This document shows, one piece after another, positions 47,422-59,399 of a DNA stretch of 64,000 bases. Origin of the DNA: Punica granatum (lineage: Eukaryota > Streptophyta > Magnoliopsida > Myrtales > Lythraceae); assembly GCF_007655135.1 (NCBI RefSeq), contig NC_045134.1:22406568-22470567 (forward strand), read 5' to 3'. Positions within the stretch are counted from its first letter, which is position 1, and every line of letters begins with the position of its first letter. Under the pieces are notes generated by a model. The model did no database searches. It had not been told where the DNA came from and saw only the letters and a program-made list of their open reading frames with translations. Position numbers and translations under genes: made by a program.

Positions 47422-48564
47422 GATCCACAAACGTTAATTCTATCATCCAAACAGTTCTTATACTTGATATCATCTCCCGGAAGCTGCTCGTACGATCGGA
47501 TGGGAATGATCATTGTTCGGTTTGTCGGTAGGTCCTGGATCATAACTGATGCGTATGAGTCGCTTAGAATTGCTACGTAAGCCCTTATCTTGTATTTGGA
47601 CATTGATTTACGACTTGATGTGCATGGATATACGTAAGTCGTTCGTTCAGGCGTTTTGTTCTTCATTACTGGTGCTTTATGAGTACATGATCGTGTCAAT
47701 TTCCCATAGCAAGTGTTTTACACGGAAGAAGCGAGGGGTGCAACGGGGTTAAAATTCCAGCCCAAATTAGACTTGTCGAAATCTAGTACTAATTTGGTCT
47801 GTAAAGATCAGCCGATAATGACTTACAATTCTCAGGATGGCTTTAGTTTTCATTCGCCCTTCAACATAAAAGCCATCAAACTGTAAATTTACATCAGTCT
47901 GATGGCTTTAGTTTTCATTCGACCTGACGACATCAGATACTGGGAACGCTTAAAAACATCGACAGATCAATCCTTGAATTTCGACGCGCTTTTCCCTGTT
48001 ATCCATCCTTGAATTTGATGAGCTTTTCCCCGTTGGTTAGAGCAACGGGTCGACAAGCGCGAATTTAAAAAAAAAAAAAAGTGCGTACAAAGGTCTTATG
48101 AATGAATGTTTCTTCTGTTGCTTCAGTATTTGTTGCGTTCTAATGCAGAAACAAAAAGGAAAACCAGTGCAATCGGGGTAAGGAAGTTAGAAAAGAAAAT
48201 TTTACTGGACTAGACTAATGAAAATCTATGGCAAATTTGATGTAAAAAGTTCAGTCGATCACAGCGGTTAAATTTGAGCCATAAATATGTATCAGAATTC
48301 AATTCCATGTCTGCAGTTTTATTCGACCTGTCAATACGTTCATATACTGGAAACACTTGGTGGATCAATCCTCAAATTTTCGTTGTTCTCTGTGGAATCA
48401 GCTCTGACACTATAAACAAACAACCGAGCAGAATCAATAGGGGATTGCAAAAGCTTCGGATCCATGTAAAGGACATCAGAGAACACAGCCAATCACCACG
48501 AGACCTTCACTCGGACTTCTGACTTAGATATGTCAGCAGAAGGGCGAGTCGTCCGTCACCCGAT
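47422..48564. other. Spacer with no supported gene
   Basis: A 106-codon minus-strand frame overlaps the exon at 47379 but lacks a family match. Two short near-repeats (GATGGCTTTAGTTTTCATTCG at about 47836 and 47899) are visible. The right end should contain the epoxide hydrolase 3' untranslated region. Confidence 0.5.
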
Positions 48565-51171
48565 TCAGAATTTCTTGATGAAGTCGTAGATGTGGGCAGT
48601 AACCTCCTCTGGCTTCTCCTGGTTGATGAAGTGAGCCACTCCTTCCATCACAACCACTTCTTGCAAGAAGGGCACGTGCTTCTTTAGGCCGCCATTATGG
48701 ATAAATTCCTTGGTACCAGGAGTATTATAGGTGATGTCGAGGTCCCCAACCATGAATTTGGCTGGCACTTTGATTTGTAAACCTGTAAATGGTGCTGTAA
48801 GCTCCCAGTTTCTGCAACATCGAAGGGGGGGAATAGTTAGTTTTGTCAGCTTAGACCGCAACACTATCGGTCCTCTTGGAATGGTTGAATGATAAGAAGC
48901 ATGACTTCTGGGGTTCACTTGTATCAAATGGGCCAACAGTAACCTCATCAATTCAATCCCATAACCTTGACGAACAAGGTGATGTGTCATGTAAGAAAAA
49001 AACGTCGCAACAAGTTCGAATGCTCTTCCTCTTAAGGCAATTGCAAACATAGGATGCCCTCGTAGAAAAGACACGTTTCTAAGGAAGAATATATTCCTCA
49101 TAGAAAAATGAACATAGGACTGGACTTCATAGCTTGCATAAAGGGCCAAGTGAGAGTTAAAAGGTTTAAGGAGAAAATGCAGTACGTACAGGTTCATAAC
49201 TCGATAATAGTTCAATCCTCCAGTGAAGCCCTTCTCGCTAAATTTACTGGCATAATAATTTATGTCTTCCTCCGAGAGCCAAGAAGGCAAGTCCATCTGA
49301 CGAGAGTTGGCCAGGCATGAAAATCCTTCTTTCGGAATTTGAGGAGGACGGGGATTACGAGACACTAGAAAAAACTTCATGATATTTGCAGTATCAGCAC
49401 GTGCAAAATCTTCCTCAATTTCTCCAGGTGCCTACAAAGGAGTGTACCAACAGCACATGACAAAGAGTTCTGCTACAGTAGACTTTTGTGTCGGAATCAT
49501 AAAAGAAGGAACCTTCAGAGAGATAAACAACAGGAATTATCCATGATCACAGATAAAAAAAACCAACAGCATATAGAAGTTATATGCAAGTCACGGACAG
49601 TTTCGTAAAACCAACCTAGCGTACAAATTATTAGACCGTTTTTGTCAACAATCCGATGAAACTGGAGGTTGAGTGATTGCTCTAAAGTAACCAGTGACAA
49701 ATTTATCATTGTTATCTTTTTAAAACTCCTATAGCAGAGCTTGTAATAATTGGCAATGGATCAAATTCCTCAACTTAAGCAATACCCAAACGAAGAAGTT
49801 TCTGAAGCTTGCTCCAAAACCCATCGATTAAGCTCTCACTTCGGAGCTTTTTCAGGCAAAGTCCTTAAATGAATAATAACAAGCCTTTCTCCTGCTTAAA
49901 ATGCTCCCTTCAATTTGCTTAAGCCTTTCTATAAATTAACACTAACACAGTAAACAGTTTATTGAAGGGTTAAAATAAATTAAGGATCATATTCATTATT
50001 CAGAATTCTTAAAACCATTTTGGACACACTAAGATTGTTTCAAGACCTCGCATTCGTGAGAAAGTGTGCTTGTACCCAGCGAAGCATTTAATTCAGAGCA
50101 AAGAAATAAAGAGTATAGGCCACAAAGTCATTATGGGTTGAGGCAGTTTGACACTTCCATTTTCAGATATACCAACAATAGCTGGCTACCAATGACGTAC
50201 TGGATGATATTCTATGTAAGTTCAAATCAATTGAAACTAAACAGCGAAAAGAATCCAAACTATTTTGGTAATCTCGTCCAGAAATAGCCCTGACCTCAAA
50301 ACAGGAAGCTGGCTGGAGCTAGAAATAATGACTAATCGGGCAATACTGATCGATTAGGCAGTGATAGGAAACTTTAACATTGATCTCGATTGATACCTGA
50401 AACCTGCAAATATAGTAGTCATCCCCAAGAATAGCCCTCAACCCATCGACAGGCTTCCGGTTCGGGTTCCTGGGATGGAACACAACGCTCATGTTGACCA
50501 AAGCCTTGATCCTATCAGGTCGAAACAGGCAAAAGTACCAAGCGATCGCGGCACCCCAGTCGTGCCCCACCAAGAAAACCTTCTCGATGCCCATCGAGTC
50601 GAGAAGCCCAACGAGGTCCCCAACGATGTGGAAGGCCGTGTAGGACTCGTGTGAGGGCGGTGCATCCGTGTCGCCGTAGCCCCGTAGGTCGGGAGCAATG
50701 GTTCTGTAGCCAAGGGCAGCGAGGGAGACCATCTGGTGGCGCCAGGTGTACCTGTGAAATTCATTCAACGGTGTCAAGTCCACATGTTTACGGAACAATA
50801 ACGTGTCTTTCTGCATCAATTTCTACATTTCTGATCAAAATTTGCCCATCAAGTTATACATTTTTGCATAGTGAGATTCATCCGGAAGCAATCCAATTCT
50901 CATTTGCCGACCATAGATGGCCTTCATTTCTCATGAGAGGTTAGAGGGGAATTTGGTGACAGAGTGATCGAAGTCGAACTACGTGCACTTCATAATTGAT
51001 TGTTTCCGGCCAAATTAAGCGGAATCAAGCTACGAGTTCTCGAAGTCGGAGAGAGTACCAGAGTTCGGGGAAGCCGTGGACGAAGAGGATGGAGTCGGGG
51101 CCGGAGCCGGCGGTGGCAACATGCATGTTTATGCCGTTTGTACGGACGGTCGTGTGCTGTATCTTCTCCAT
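48565..51171 (-). CDS. Soluble epoxide hydrolase (alpha/beta-hydrolase fold), complete
   Basis: Hydrolyses epoxides, in plants chiefly fatty-acid epoxides used in cutin and defence lipids, to vicinal diols. Four exons: 51171-51059, 50751-50397, 49431-49190 and 48811-48565, totalling 957 bases and 318 residues, a normal plant length. HGFPE (32-36) forms the oxyanion-hole motif. The nucleophile is Asp102 in VGHDWGAA. Lid tyrosines are expected at Tyr150/151 (DDYYICRF) and Tyr231/232 (GLNYYR). The charge-relay pair is Asp262 (GDLDITYN) and His297 (EGVAHFINQEKPEEV). These positions align with the residues known for the potato enzyme StEH1. There is no N-terminal phosphatase domain, as usual in plants, and no signal peptide, so a cytosolic enzyme is expected. 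The start at 51171 gives the typical plant N-terminus MEKIQHTTVRTNGINMHVA. No defect is seen. Confidence 0.95.
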
Positions 51172-51473
51172 GGTCAAGCGCCCGAAGCTCGGTTTGGCTT
51201 GCAGGTACGGTCTCGCAAGGAAATGGCGGAGACGGAGAGGCTGCCGTCGGTCTCACAGTCGCAGCGGAGACTGGATGGGTGGAAGCAGCCGAAGTGGACT
51301 GAGAGGACAATGAAGAAGACGGACGAAGACAAAACGAGGAACAAATTCAAAGTATCAAAGTTCTATCCTTCCAGGAATCTCCCCTTATCTTAATTCTTAA
51401 TTATGAATAAAATAAATAAATAAATAAATAAATAGATAAAAAAGGAGAATTTCGATTTCATCTCGAATACTCA
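51172..51473. other. Epoxide hydrolase upstream region
   Basis: Should hold the promoter and leader of the minus-strand epoxide hydrolase. Open frames here are shadows of the coding exon. A short TAAA repeat run lies at 51407-51432. Confidence 0.5.
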
Positions 51474-51712
51474 GGGGCCGTTTGGATTCAGAGTTAAAGT
51501 TATTTTGATTTTAATTTTAATTTTGATTGTGGAAAAGTACAAATGAGATGTGATTATAAATTTAACTTGGGAAACGTGTGTTTTTGTTGTGTAGTGTGTT
51601 GAGTTAAAGTTAAAGTTAAAATTTTTAAATTGAAAAATATATATTTTTATTGTGTAGTGTGTTGAGTTAAAGTTAAAGTTAAAAGTTAAAATCAACGAAC
51701 TCTGGATCCAAC
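51474..51712. mobile_element. MITE, family 2
   Basis: Starts GGGGCCGTTTGGATTCAGAG and ends ATCAACGAACTCTGGATCCA, an inverted pair. The interior (TTTTGATTGTGGAAAAGTAC, TTAACTTGGGAAACGTGTG, GTGTGTTGAGTTAAAGTTAA) matches 14695-14892. Part of the right half is internally duplicated. Confidence 0.75.
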
Positions 51713-52529
51713 GTTGCATCAGGGTTTTCAACCCATGCACTTGTAGCCTCCGATTCCTCCGAATATCTCTGCTACAATAAATGCCATGCTTTTAATAATA
51801 ATTACGTATGTACCATTTTTATTCAGCAAAAAAAAAATACATGTATCCCATTTGTATCTGCTTTCGCATGATTCAAAACGGAGGATTTAGCATCTATCCA
51901 GTTTAATAACAGTTGGAAAATCTTATTTACAGGGAATAAACACATATAACTTATAAATACTTATAGATAATAAAAAACAGCAGTTGAATAAGTAAAATCA
52001 TAATAACAATAAATAAATACGTTCTCTAGATATATGAAACAAACAATATATTATAGAAAGACAGCACTTCTATAATATTTATAAATACTAATGAAAAGTT
52101 GAAATGTCAGGCAGAGATGTAAAAAAAAAAGCATAGTTAATAAAAAGACAATTGATAAAATGAATTTTGTGAAGTATTTATAGAGAATTTATATTGAGCT
52201 TGAAGAATATCACATAGTTACAACTTAAGATGCGGCTTAATCAGGAACTGGGAGTTATAGAATGGATTTGGGGTTCTCAAATCGAATACTCATATTATGC
52301 TCTTTCGCTTTTATATAGAAATACATATTTCACTGTACATGTATATCGTCAAATAAACCGGTTGTGATGGGGGGCTTATCGTTGAATTGATTCACTTGTT
52401 TTTAAGTATAACCAATGATTCCTTAAAGAAACTGAAGGAACTTAGAATTTTCATTAGCATTGTCCAAAGTTTTCGTGACCGTTGCTCGATAATTATGTGG
52501 CGTTTAACTCCATTCCATTCCAAATATTA
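51713..52529. other. AT-rich spacer
   Basis: I see no gene and no defined repeat here. Confidence 0.5.
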
Positions 52530-53163
52530 GTGTATGTTTGTTTCAACTCAATTTTAAATATTGAAAATTAAGTGCTGAATTTTAGTGTTTATTGAAATAA
52601 GTGCTTATTCAAGTAAGTTGATTTTGTTTGGTGAAATAAGTGCTAAAATATTTTACATTATTACATCCTAATTACATAGTGCCCATAATATTTTTCTTCT
52701 TTCAACTTTTGCCCCAGATTAATTGTTTTTTTTAAATTTAAAAAAATAAAAAAGAAGAAAAGTCGAGAGAAGAAAAGGGGAAGGGGGTTGTGGCCCCCAA
52801 ATTTCGACCACCACCATCCCAGACGAGGTTGTCAGTGACCTCACGTGCAGCCAACGACCTCGTCTGGGGCGGTGATGGCCTCGATCCCGGCCACTTCCGC
52901 CCCCGATCTCCCCATCTTTTACCCAGTTTTTCCCAAAATATAAAAATGGACTGATTTGAAATTTTCTCAAATGTTCACGGGCAATTCTGCAAATATAATA
53001 AAACTCCCTCAATTGAGCACGTTCAGTAGAAACATAAGCATAAATTTTTTACTTAACTTAATCAATTAAGTCAACTTCAATTTCATCTACAAAACAAGCT
53101 GAATTGAATTAAGTGTTGAAAAATTAATTTTAACACTTAATTTTTGTTATCAAACACACCCTT
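52530..53163. mobile_element. Inverted-repeat transposon remnant
   Basis: Left end GTGTATGTTTGTTTCAAC with AAAATTAAGTGCTGAATTT is mirrored by AACACTTAATTTTTGTTATC with AAACACACCCTT on the right. The roughly 600-bp interior has only a low-complexity open frame. Ends are approximate. Confidence 0.55.
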
Positions 53164-54751
53164 GATGTATATATTTAAATGGGGTTGTAATAATGGTTAG
53201 GAAAAAGCATGTGTGAAAATTTATTATTAAATAAAAGATAAAGATAAAAAAAATAATGATTTTGTTGTTGAATTGATGGAAGAATAAACTGAAGTTAGAG
53301 AATTTATTATTAAAAAATTAATTGTAACAATGATTAGGAAAAATATGTGAAATTTTATTAATAAATAGGAGGAAAATATAAAATAGTAATGATTATATTA
53401 TTGAATTTGGAAAAATGGAGTGAAATGAAGTTGTAATTACGCCATTGAGTCTTCATCCCAAATGATCTACTAATATATTTTGTTCTCTAGACTTGATTAG
53501 ACGGTATAATCGTAGCTTAGGTCAAGGTGCCGAAGGACCAACTTTTTCAAGTCCCAAGCCTGCCTCAATGTTCAAGGCTTGCCTGCTCAACTCGTGGTTC
53601 GGCCCAATCATCGTAAGCAACATGTTAACTGCATACACCTAGCCAATGTGGTAACACTACTATTAGCGGAAATTTCTCGGTCAGGTCACAAACCCTTCAG
53701 CCATTTTTAATTTTTTTTCTGGGCACGTAGTATTCCAATTCATTTATGCCGTATTCCAATTCACAAACTTTTCAGACAATCGATTACATGTGCATATTGT
53801 CGAGTGCATTTGCATACAAAGCGATATGATGCAATTTACAGTACGTATATGCAGTCGACTGTCTGAAGAGTATGTTTTTTGGAGTACGATATAAATAAGT
53901 TAGAGTACGACACGTTCAGAAATGAAATTGGTTATTTTCTCATTTTTTTTAAGATTTCTTTAATTTTTATATTTTTAATTATTAAAACAAATAAATATAT
54001 AGATTTATGATAATGGTCATTACTTTCTCGATTTTTTGGATTATTTGGAAAAGCAAATTTTACATTTATTTTTAAAACATATATGGATATGGATTTCTAG
54101 GGCAATAGTTATTTTCTTGGGTTTTGAGCTTTTTTCATAAACGAATTTTTAATTTTCTTAAAAAACTTATAGAAATGGATTTTTTTTAATCTATAAGACG
54201 TGTTATATATTTGCTTTTCGAAAAGAAAATCAAATGATATTGTTTTATAGGTAAAGATATGATACACTGTGTATATTATATTTTGTAGGATACATTATAA
54301 ATAGTGGACGTACCACAAATAAACCGTAAACGCTCTAACTTTGAAAAATATTACTACCACTATATTTCTCCAATATTTCGCACTCACACAATTTTATTTT
54401 AGATATATCTACAGTTAGATTTTTTGAGGTGAGTTCTTCAACTTTTTTATTTTTCTCACAAATAAATGTTTATAGAGTTTTGGGGTTCTTCAATTTTGTG
54501 AATGTGGTTTAAGTGTTAAATTTTGATAATATTGAAGATAAAAATTCATCTTGCCATGGTTGAAACTTTTCTTTTCAATTTTTTTTATACATAATCTTGG
54601 CAATGTTGAATTTTTTAAGACTTATATTGAGTTCTATTTTTTTTCTTATCTTATTCATGTAATTAAATTATCATTAGTCTTATATGTCTAATAATATGTT
54701 GTTATTGATTGTAAATTACTATTTTAAAAACTTATAGCGCATATTTTATAG
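53164..54751. other. AT-rich spacer
   Basis: No gene is supported. It contains degraded, highly AT-rich noncoding DNA, with CATTCCATTCC-type and CGTATTCCAATTCA repeats near 53720-53770. Confidence 0.5.
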
Positions 54752-55433
54752 GGTAAATTGCACCGGTGGTCCAAAATGTTTTAAAAATTTTTCATGATGG
54801 TCCAAAAAGTTTTTCTCGCTACATGATGGTACAAAATGTTTCAAAATTGTTTCATGATGATACAAACCGTCAATTGGCCCTGACGCCATTAAGATTTTGC
54901 TGACGTGGCGCGTCCTATGTGTCACTTTTGTTACGTGGAACCAATCATAATGCGCCACGTCATTTAAGACAAAATAAAATTTTAAAAAGTCCAAAAAAAT
55001 ACAAAAAAAGAGTAAAAATTTTGAAAAAAAATAAAAAATATTTTAAATATAAAAAAAATTTAATAAATAAAATTTTTTATGGGTTAAAAAGAATTTTAAA
55101 TACTTTTTTTATTTTTAAAAATAATTTTAAATAATTTTAAAAAAATTTTTAATTTAATTGAAAATTCTTTTAAATTTCCTATTAAAATTATTTTAAATTT
55201 AATCTTAAATCTTTAAATTTCCTATTAAAATTATTTTAAATTTAATATTAAAATTCTTTTAAATTTCCTATTAAAATTCTTTTAAATTTCCTCTTAAAAT
55301 TATTTTAAAAGTTAAATTAAAATTTGAATTAAAAGTTTCCCCTTATTTTAAAGTTTAAAATTTTAAAATTTTTAGAATTATTTAAAATTTTTCGGCCACG
55401 TCAGCGTCGGTTTGACGGCGTCAAGCTCGAATT
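54752..55433 (+). repeat. Transposon fragment, cut off by an LTR
   Basis: Begins GGGTAAATTGCACCGGTGGT and repeats CATGATGGTCCAAAAxGTTT three times, then GCTGACGTGGCGCG and AATGCGCCACGTCA, as in common plant noncoding inverted-repeat elements. Much of 54960-55380 is a run of AAATTTTAAA-type low-complexity sequence. The matching right end never appears; instead the sequence passes into an LTR at 55434. Confidence 0.6.
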
Positions 55434-57035
55434 AATATGACGTGTATTTCATTATATTACGAGGCATTTATGTTATTGTGTAGATTGCGCTAAAATATGA
55501 TTTTACACAATAATGTCCTTGGAATAGTAGGTTCAATAGGCATCAAATGTGACTTGATTGTGAGATCCTATAATTACCGAACATTATTCCTAAATGTTCC
55601 TAGTCAAAGTATTATCGTTAATTAGGACAACGATAATACGGTTAGACTAGTGTGGGTGTTGATTGATGACCAAGTCTCACAGGTCATTGATATGGAGATA
55701 TCAAGTCACACCACAGGTATACATTAAGAGTAATGTGTACTGGACTGATCCGCTATGAGATTGCTACATGGGTTGTTACGTGACTGTCATTAGCATATCT
55801 CAAAGTGACTATAGTGTAATAGTCCTTTGACTTGAGGTCACCATGAATTCCTACATGTAATGTCATATACTTTGATACTGTCAAACACCACCGTAACAGG
55901 CTGGTTATAAAGACAGTTATTGGGTATATCACAGAGCATGGAGAGGAATGTGAGTGACCAAGATAGGATTTGTCCTTCCTACGAAACAGGAGCGATATCT
56001 CACGACCACTTGGTAGTTAAGTCTAAAAGTGTATGCATACCCAAATGAGTCGATATACCGATATCGAACTCATTTGTTCTGATAGACTTACCTGGTAAAC
56101 CAAGAAAGAGAGATATTGAGCTATACAAGGATGTCATCGACCATGCATTGGGCTCAATAGAGATATAGAGGACAATGGATTATATTACACGGTAATATAG
56201 GTCACAAGGTTCGTCGAGAAATTGACTTTCCAATTACTTGAGTAACAGTGATGCATTGTTAGATGTCGCTCACTGTTTGTAATATTGAAATAGAGATTTC
56301 GATATTACTGTCAACGTAATTGGGAACCTACAGGGTCACACACGACGACTAAATCGATGGGATATTTTGAAACAATAAAATCGTCTAATAGAGATTAGAT
56401 GATTTATGGTGCGACTAATTAATCGAATATTTAATGAGATTAAATTTATCGATTAATTAGACTCGATTTATTATATTAAATTGACCAACCTGATGCACGA
56501 TTAATACGGTGACACATTGGCCAATAGTTCAATGTCACCTAGACTTACACATGTCACTTGGAGCCTTGATTTTCCTTATCCCACATCGATCATGGGAAAA
56601 GAATTTGCCTCCCCATTTGCTTATAAAAGCAGTAGAAGGGGATGGATTCAAATAATGTGTAGTATGCTTATATATATATATATATGAGAGACAATGTATG
56701 CATATATAAGTGTACGCATATAATTGTAGGAAAAGTTAAAGTTGAATTGTTCAACTTTAATTAATCGTACTAGTTTAATAAATTTCGAGTGTCGCATCGG
56801 TGTTTCTTTCGAGTATTGGCCGCTAGCACCGCCGATCTCGAAAACTCGTCGACAAAATTGGTGTGGATACCAGTAGAGGCATCACGCGTGGAACGCTCGG
56901 TCGACAACTTTAAATATTCCAGGTACGCTTTTATTTACTCTTATTCTTCTAGTAGGTCTTGGAATTAGTTTCACGGGTAGGAAATTTTGAATTTCTGTTC
57001 TTTTTTTGCTTTCGTTGCGCCCGGTGAAACTAGCA
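55434..57035 (+). mobile_element. Solo LTR of a Ty1/copia element, plus orientation, 5'-truncated
   Basis: Aligns end to end with the reverse complement of 59400-61088, sharing for example TTATTGTGTAGATTGCGC, GTTGTTACGTGACTGTC and CGCTCGGTCGACAA. It ends GGTGAAACTAGCA at 57035, equivalent to the end of the other LTR. About 50 bases of the expected 5' end are missing. No primer site follows at 57036, so no internal region belongs to it here. Many substitutions separate the two LTRs. Confidence 0.9.
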
Positions 57036-58464
57036 TTTTTAATATTAAAAGGATTGAAAAAACTAACGTTTGGCCGTATGACATAATTTGGCTTTCTATA
57101 ATATAATTTGCCTAAATGAAGATCTGTTATGCTCTTACTGAAAAGAAAGGGAAAACTTTGAAATACTAAATTATGTAAAACGTACCCTTGAACCTTTATT
57201 TTTTTTGGATAAGCTCCTTGAACTTTATTTAAGATGCTTTTATCCTCCTCTAAACTTCAAGCAAAGGAAACATCTACACGTACCATCCAATATTTGACAA
57301 GATTAATGAATTTTCCTGTATTTCCTTTCTCTTTCTCGCCCTGAAATCTTAACCTAGAACCAACCGCCCATCTAATGATCCTGTCGTCGGCACGTCCGAC
57401 TCCAGTTAGGCGAGTCGGGCGATGATCCACCTTTCCTCCTCCAATTGATCCTTTCTCCTCGTCCTTCTGTCCTCCGTCTCGCCCGTCTCCTTTGTTTCTC
57501 TTTCTTCATCATCGCAGCTCACACAGCTCCTGCCCTATCGCCTTGCTCTGCTCAATCCCCGCATCCGACCTCTCCCAGTACAAATTGGTCTCTCCCCATC
57601 CTTCCTTTGTGCTCATGCTTTTCCATTTCCCTTGTTGTTGTAGGTTCCCCACTCCACTCTCCCGTCCTCGGACGCCTCGCAGACCAGCATCGAAGTTGCT
57701 CAAGCCCTTGGCTTACCAAAACGACCCAAACGCTTATCGTTTTACAATCCCATAAGGTCACCTCCATCTCATTTCTAGTTAAAAAACTGTGGCCGCTCGG
57801 ATGCTCACCGTTGATGATTTACCGACATAGTCCAGTGTCGTTCCCTTGTTCATTTTGGTGTCCTTCCTAGTAGCTTTACAGGGATGTTCCCGATCTATTG
57901 CGTTCGTGTTTGTGACTGGTTTCTCTTGGATTGCACTATGTCAGGTCTGGATTGCTCAAAGGCATGAAGGTGTGATCGGTTGGGCTTGTTAGTGAGTTTA
58001 CTACTAAGGAGTGTTTTATTACTCTGTAGTTGGATGGCCGATGGTGTTGTCGGCAATGTTGTGGTGTTAGACCGATGGTTTATGGCTGGCCATTTGGTCA
58101 ACAGTCTTGTTGGTAGTTTCCCTAGCCTTGTGGCCAACAATGTCGTTGGTATTTTGGATGACCCCATGGTCAGCAGTCCAATGTAAATTATGGTGATTTA
58201 ATAAAATATTACCACTCGACCAAAAAAAAATGACAAACGTGCAATTGTCTAAGATCAATTTGGATTTGAGGTGCTGACTACAGAGAAAAAAAGAGACCGC
58301 GAGAGAGAGAGAAAGTGAGAGACCGCAATAAAGAAGAAAGAGAGATAGAGAGAGACCGTGACAAAGGAGAGAGAGATCTGGGGGTTGCTGCAAGCCACTA
58401 CCCATCCTCACTAGGGACGGAGCCACATTCACTTTAGGAGGGCAAATGCCCATCCTAAATTTTT
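57036..58464. other. Spacer between LTR and gag remnant
   Basis: No gene is supported. Open frames at 57445-57870 are low-complexity serine/proline/leucine. A purine-rich GAGA tract runs from 58280 to 58380. AGGGACGGAGCCACATTCAC at 58415-58435 looks like the end of another transposon, which may have cut off the gag remnant. Confidence 0.5.
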
Positions 58465-59399
58465 GTCTCACCCAACGTTTACGGCATCATCATGATGCTT
58501 ACTATAAGCATCTTTCTCAGCTTGGGGGGCATCGTCAGGTGATGGCGCAAGAAGAGGTTGCTCTAAGACATATAGCTTCTTTTCTTGGGTGAGAACAATT
58601 CTCAAGTTTCGATACCAACCAGGAAATTATTCCCTGACAGTTTGTCCTTATCAAGGATGGATCGCAAACAGAAAATACTAGAAGTGCTCCCTGCCATGGT
58701 AACTACCACAAAAATATGCAAAATAAGTATTATGACACTACAATATTTAATGAGGACTTTATTAAATATTGCTCCCACTATTTATATCAAATCAATGACC
58801 CTGAACATTGATTCAGAGAATATCATTCTCATAGTAGTTCAAGATCCATATCTCACCAAGCTCTGAGTCAGCGAGGGCTGATTCACCCAAAACTGACTAT
58901 TTAGGTAGGGAACTCACTTTCCCAATTGCATCACATGCAACTCTTGATTAGTTAGGTGAATAACTCCTTTATTCAAATCTATCTTGTAGATCGATGCCCA
59001 CTACATGCCTCTGAACTCCTAATCCTATTAGGCTTGCTCAGTTAAGTCCGGCCCACTGGTAAACACCACGTCTTACTAGGATAGATGAGGGCATCCTGCG
59101 AGAGCAAGGTTTACACACTCATCGATCTTGGTCTTGACTAGCGTTACACGGTGGAAGGATAAGGACTTAATATTTTGAGGGATTTTATTAACATTTAATC
59201 GATCTCACCATACACTATTATGTAACAATTACATAATAGTCCACACGCATAACTATTATACTAACACAACTAGGACATTGTCCATGTCTAACAGTCATGC
59301 ACCGCAAATATCAAACATAATCACACCAGTACCAAGCATAAAATCATATTTTATGCTATTATTTACTCGGATTCTAACTAGCTAGTTTCTGATACCAAT
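58465..59399 (-). mobile_element. Copia leader and 5' gag remnant (second element)
   Basis: Reading leftward from the LTR: after two bases comes TGGTATCAGA (59388-59397), the initiator-tRNA primer site, then about 690 bases of leader. An ATG at 58697-58695 starts a gag-like N-terminus with ILDKDKLSGNNF and, after a small frameshift, WYRNLRIVLTQEKKLYVLEQ. This is the typical start of copia gag. The coding match ends near 58465. This element shares its 5' LTR with the 3' LTR of the element to the right. Confidence 0.8.
59388..59397 (-). other. Primer binding site next to the shared LTR
   Basis: TGGTATCAGA on the minus strand, complementary to the 3' end of initiator methionine tRNA, two bases from the LTR end. 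Confidence 0.85.

Noticed and set aside
47379..47699. 106-codon minus-strand frame overlapping the possible peptide gene
   Set aside because: No recognisable domain or signal peptide. The plus strand has a signal peptide and splice sites instead, though I cannot fully exclude this frame.
51076..51393. Several overlapping plus-strand frames near the epoxide hydrolase start
   Set aside because: Shadows of the GC-rich first exon on the other strand.
57445..57870. 141-codon plus-strand frame
   Set aside because: Low-complexity leucine/serine/proline composition between transposon remnants, with no conserved motif.
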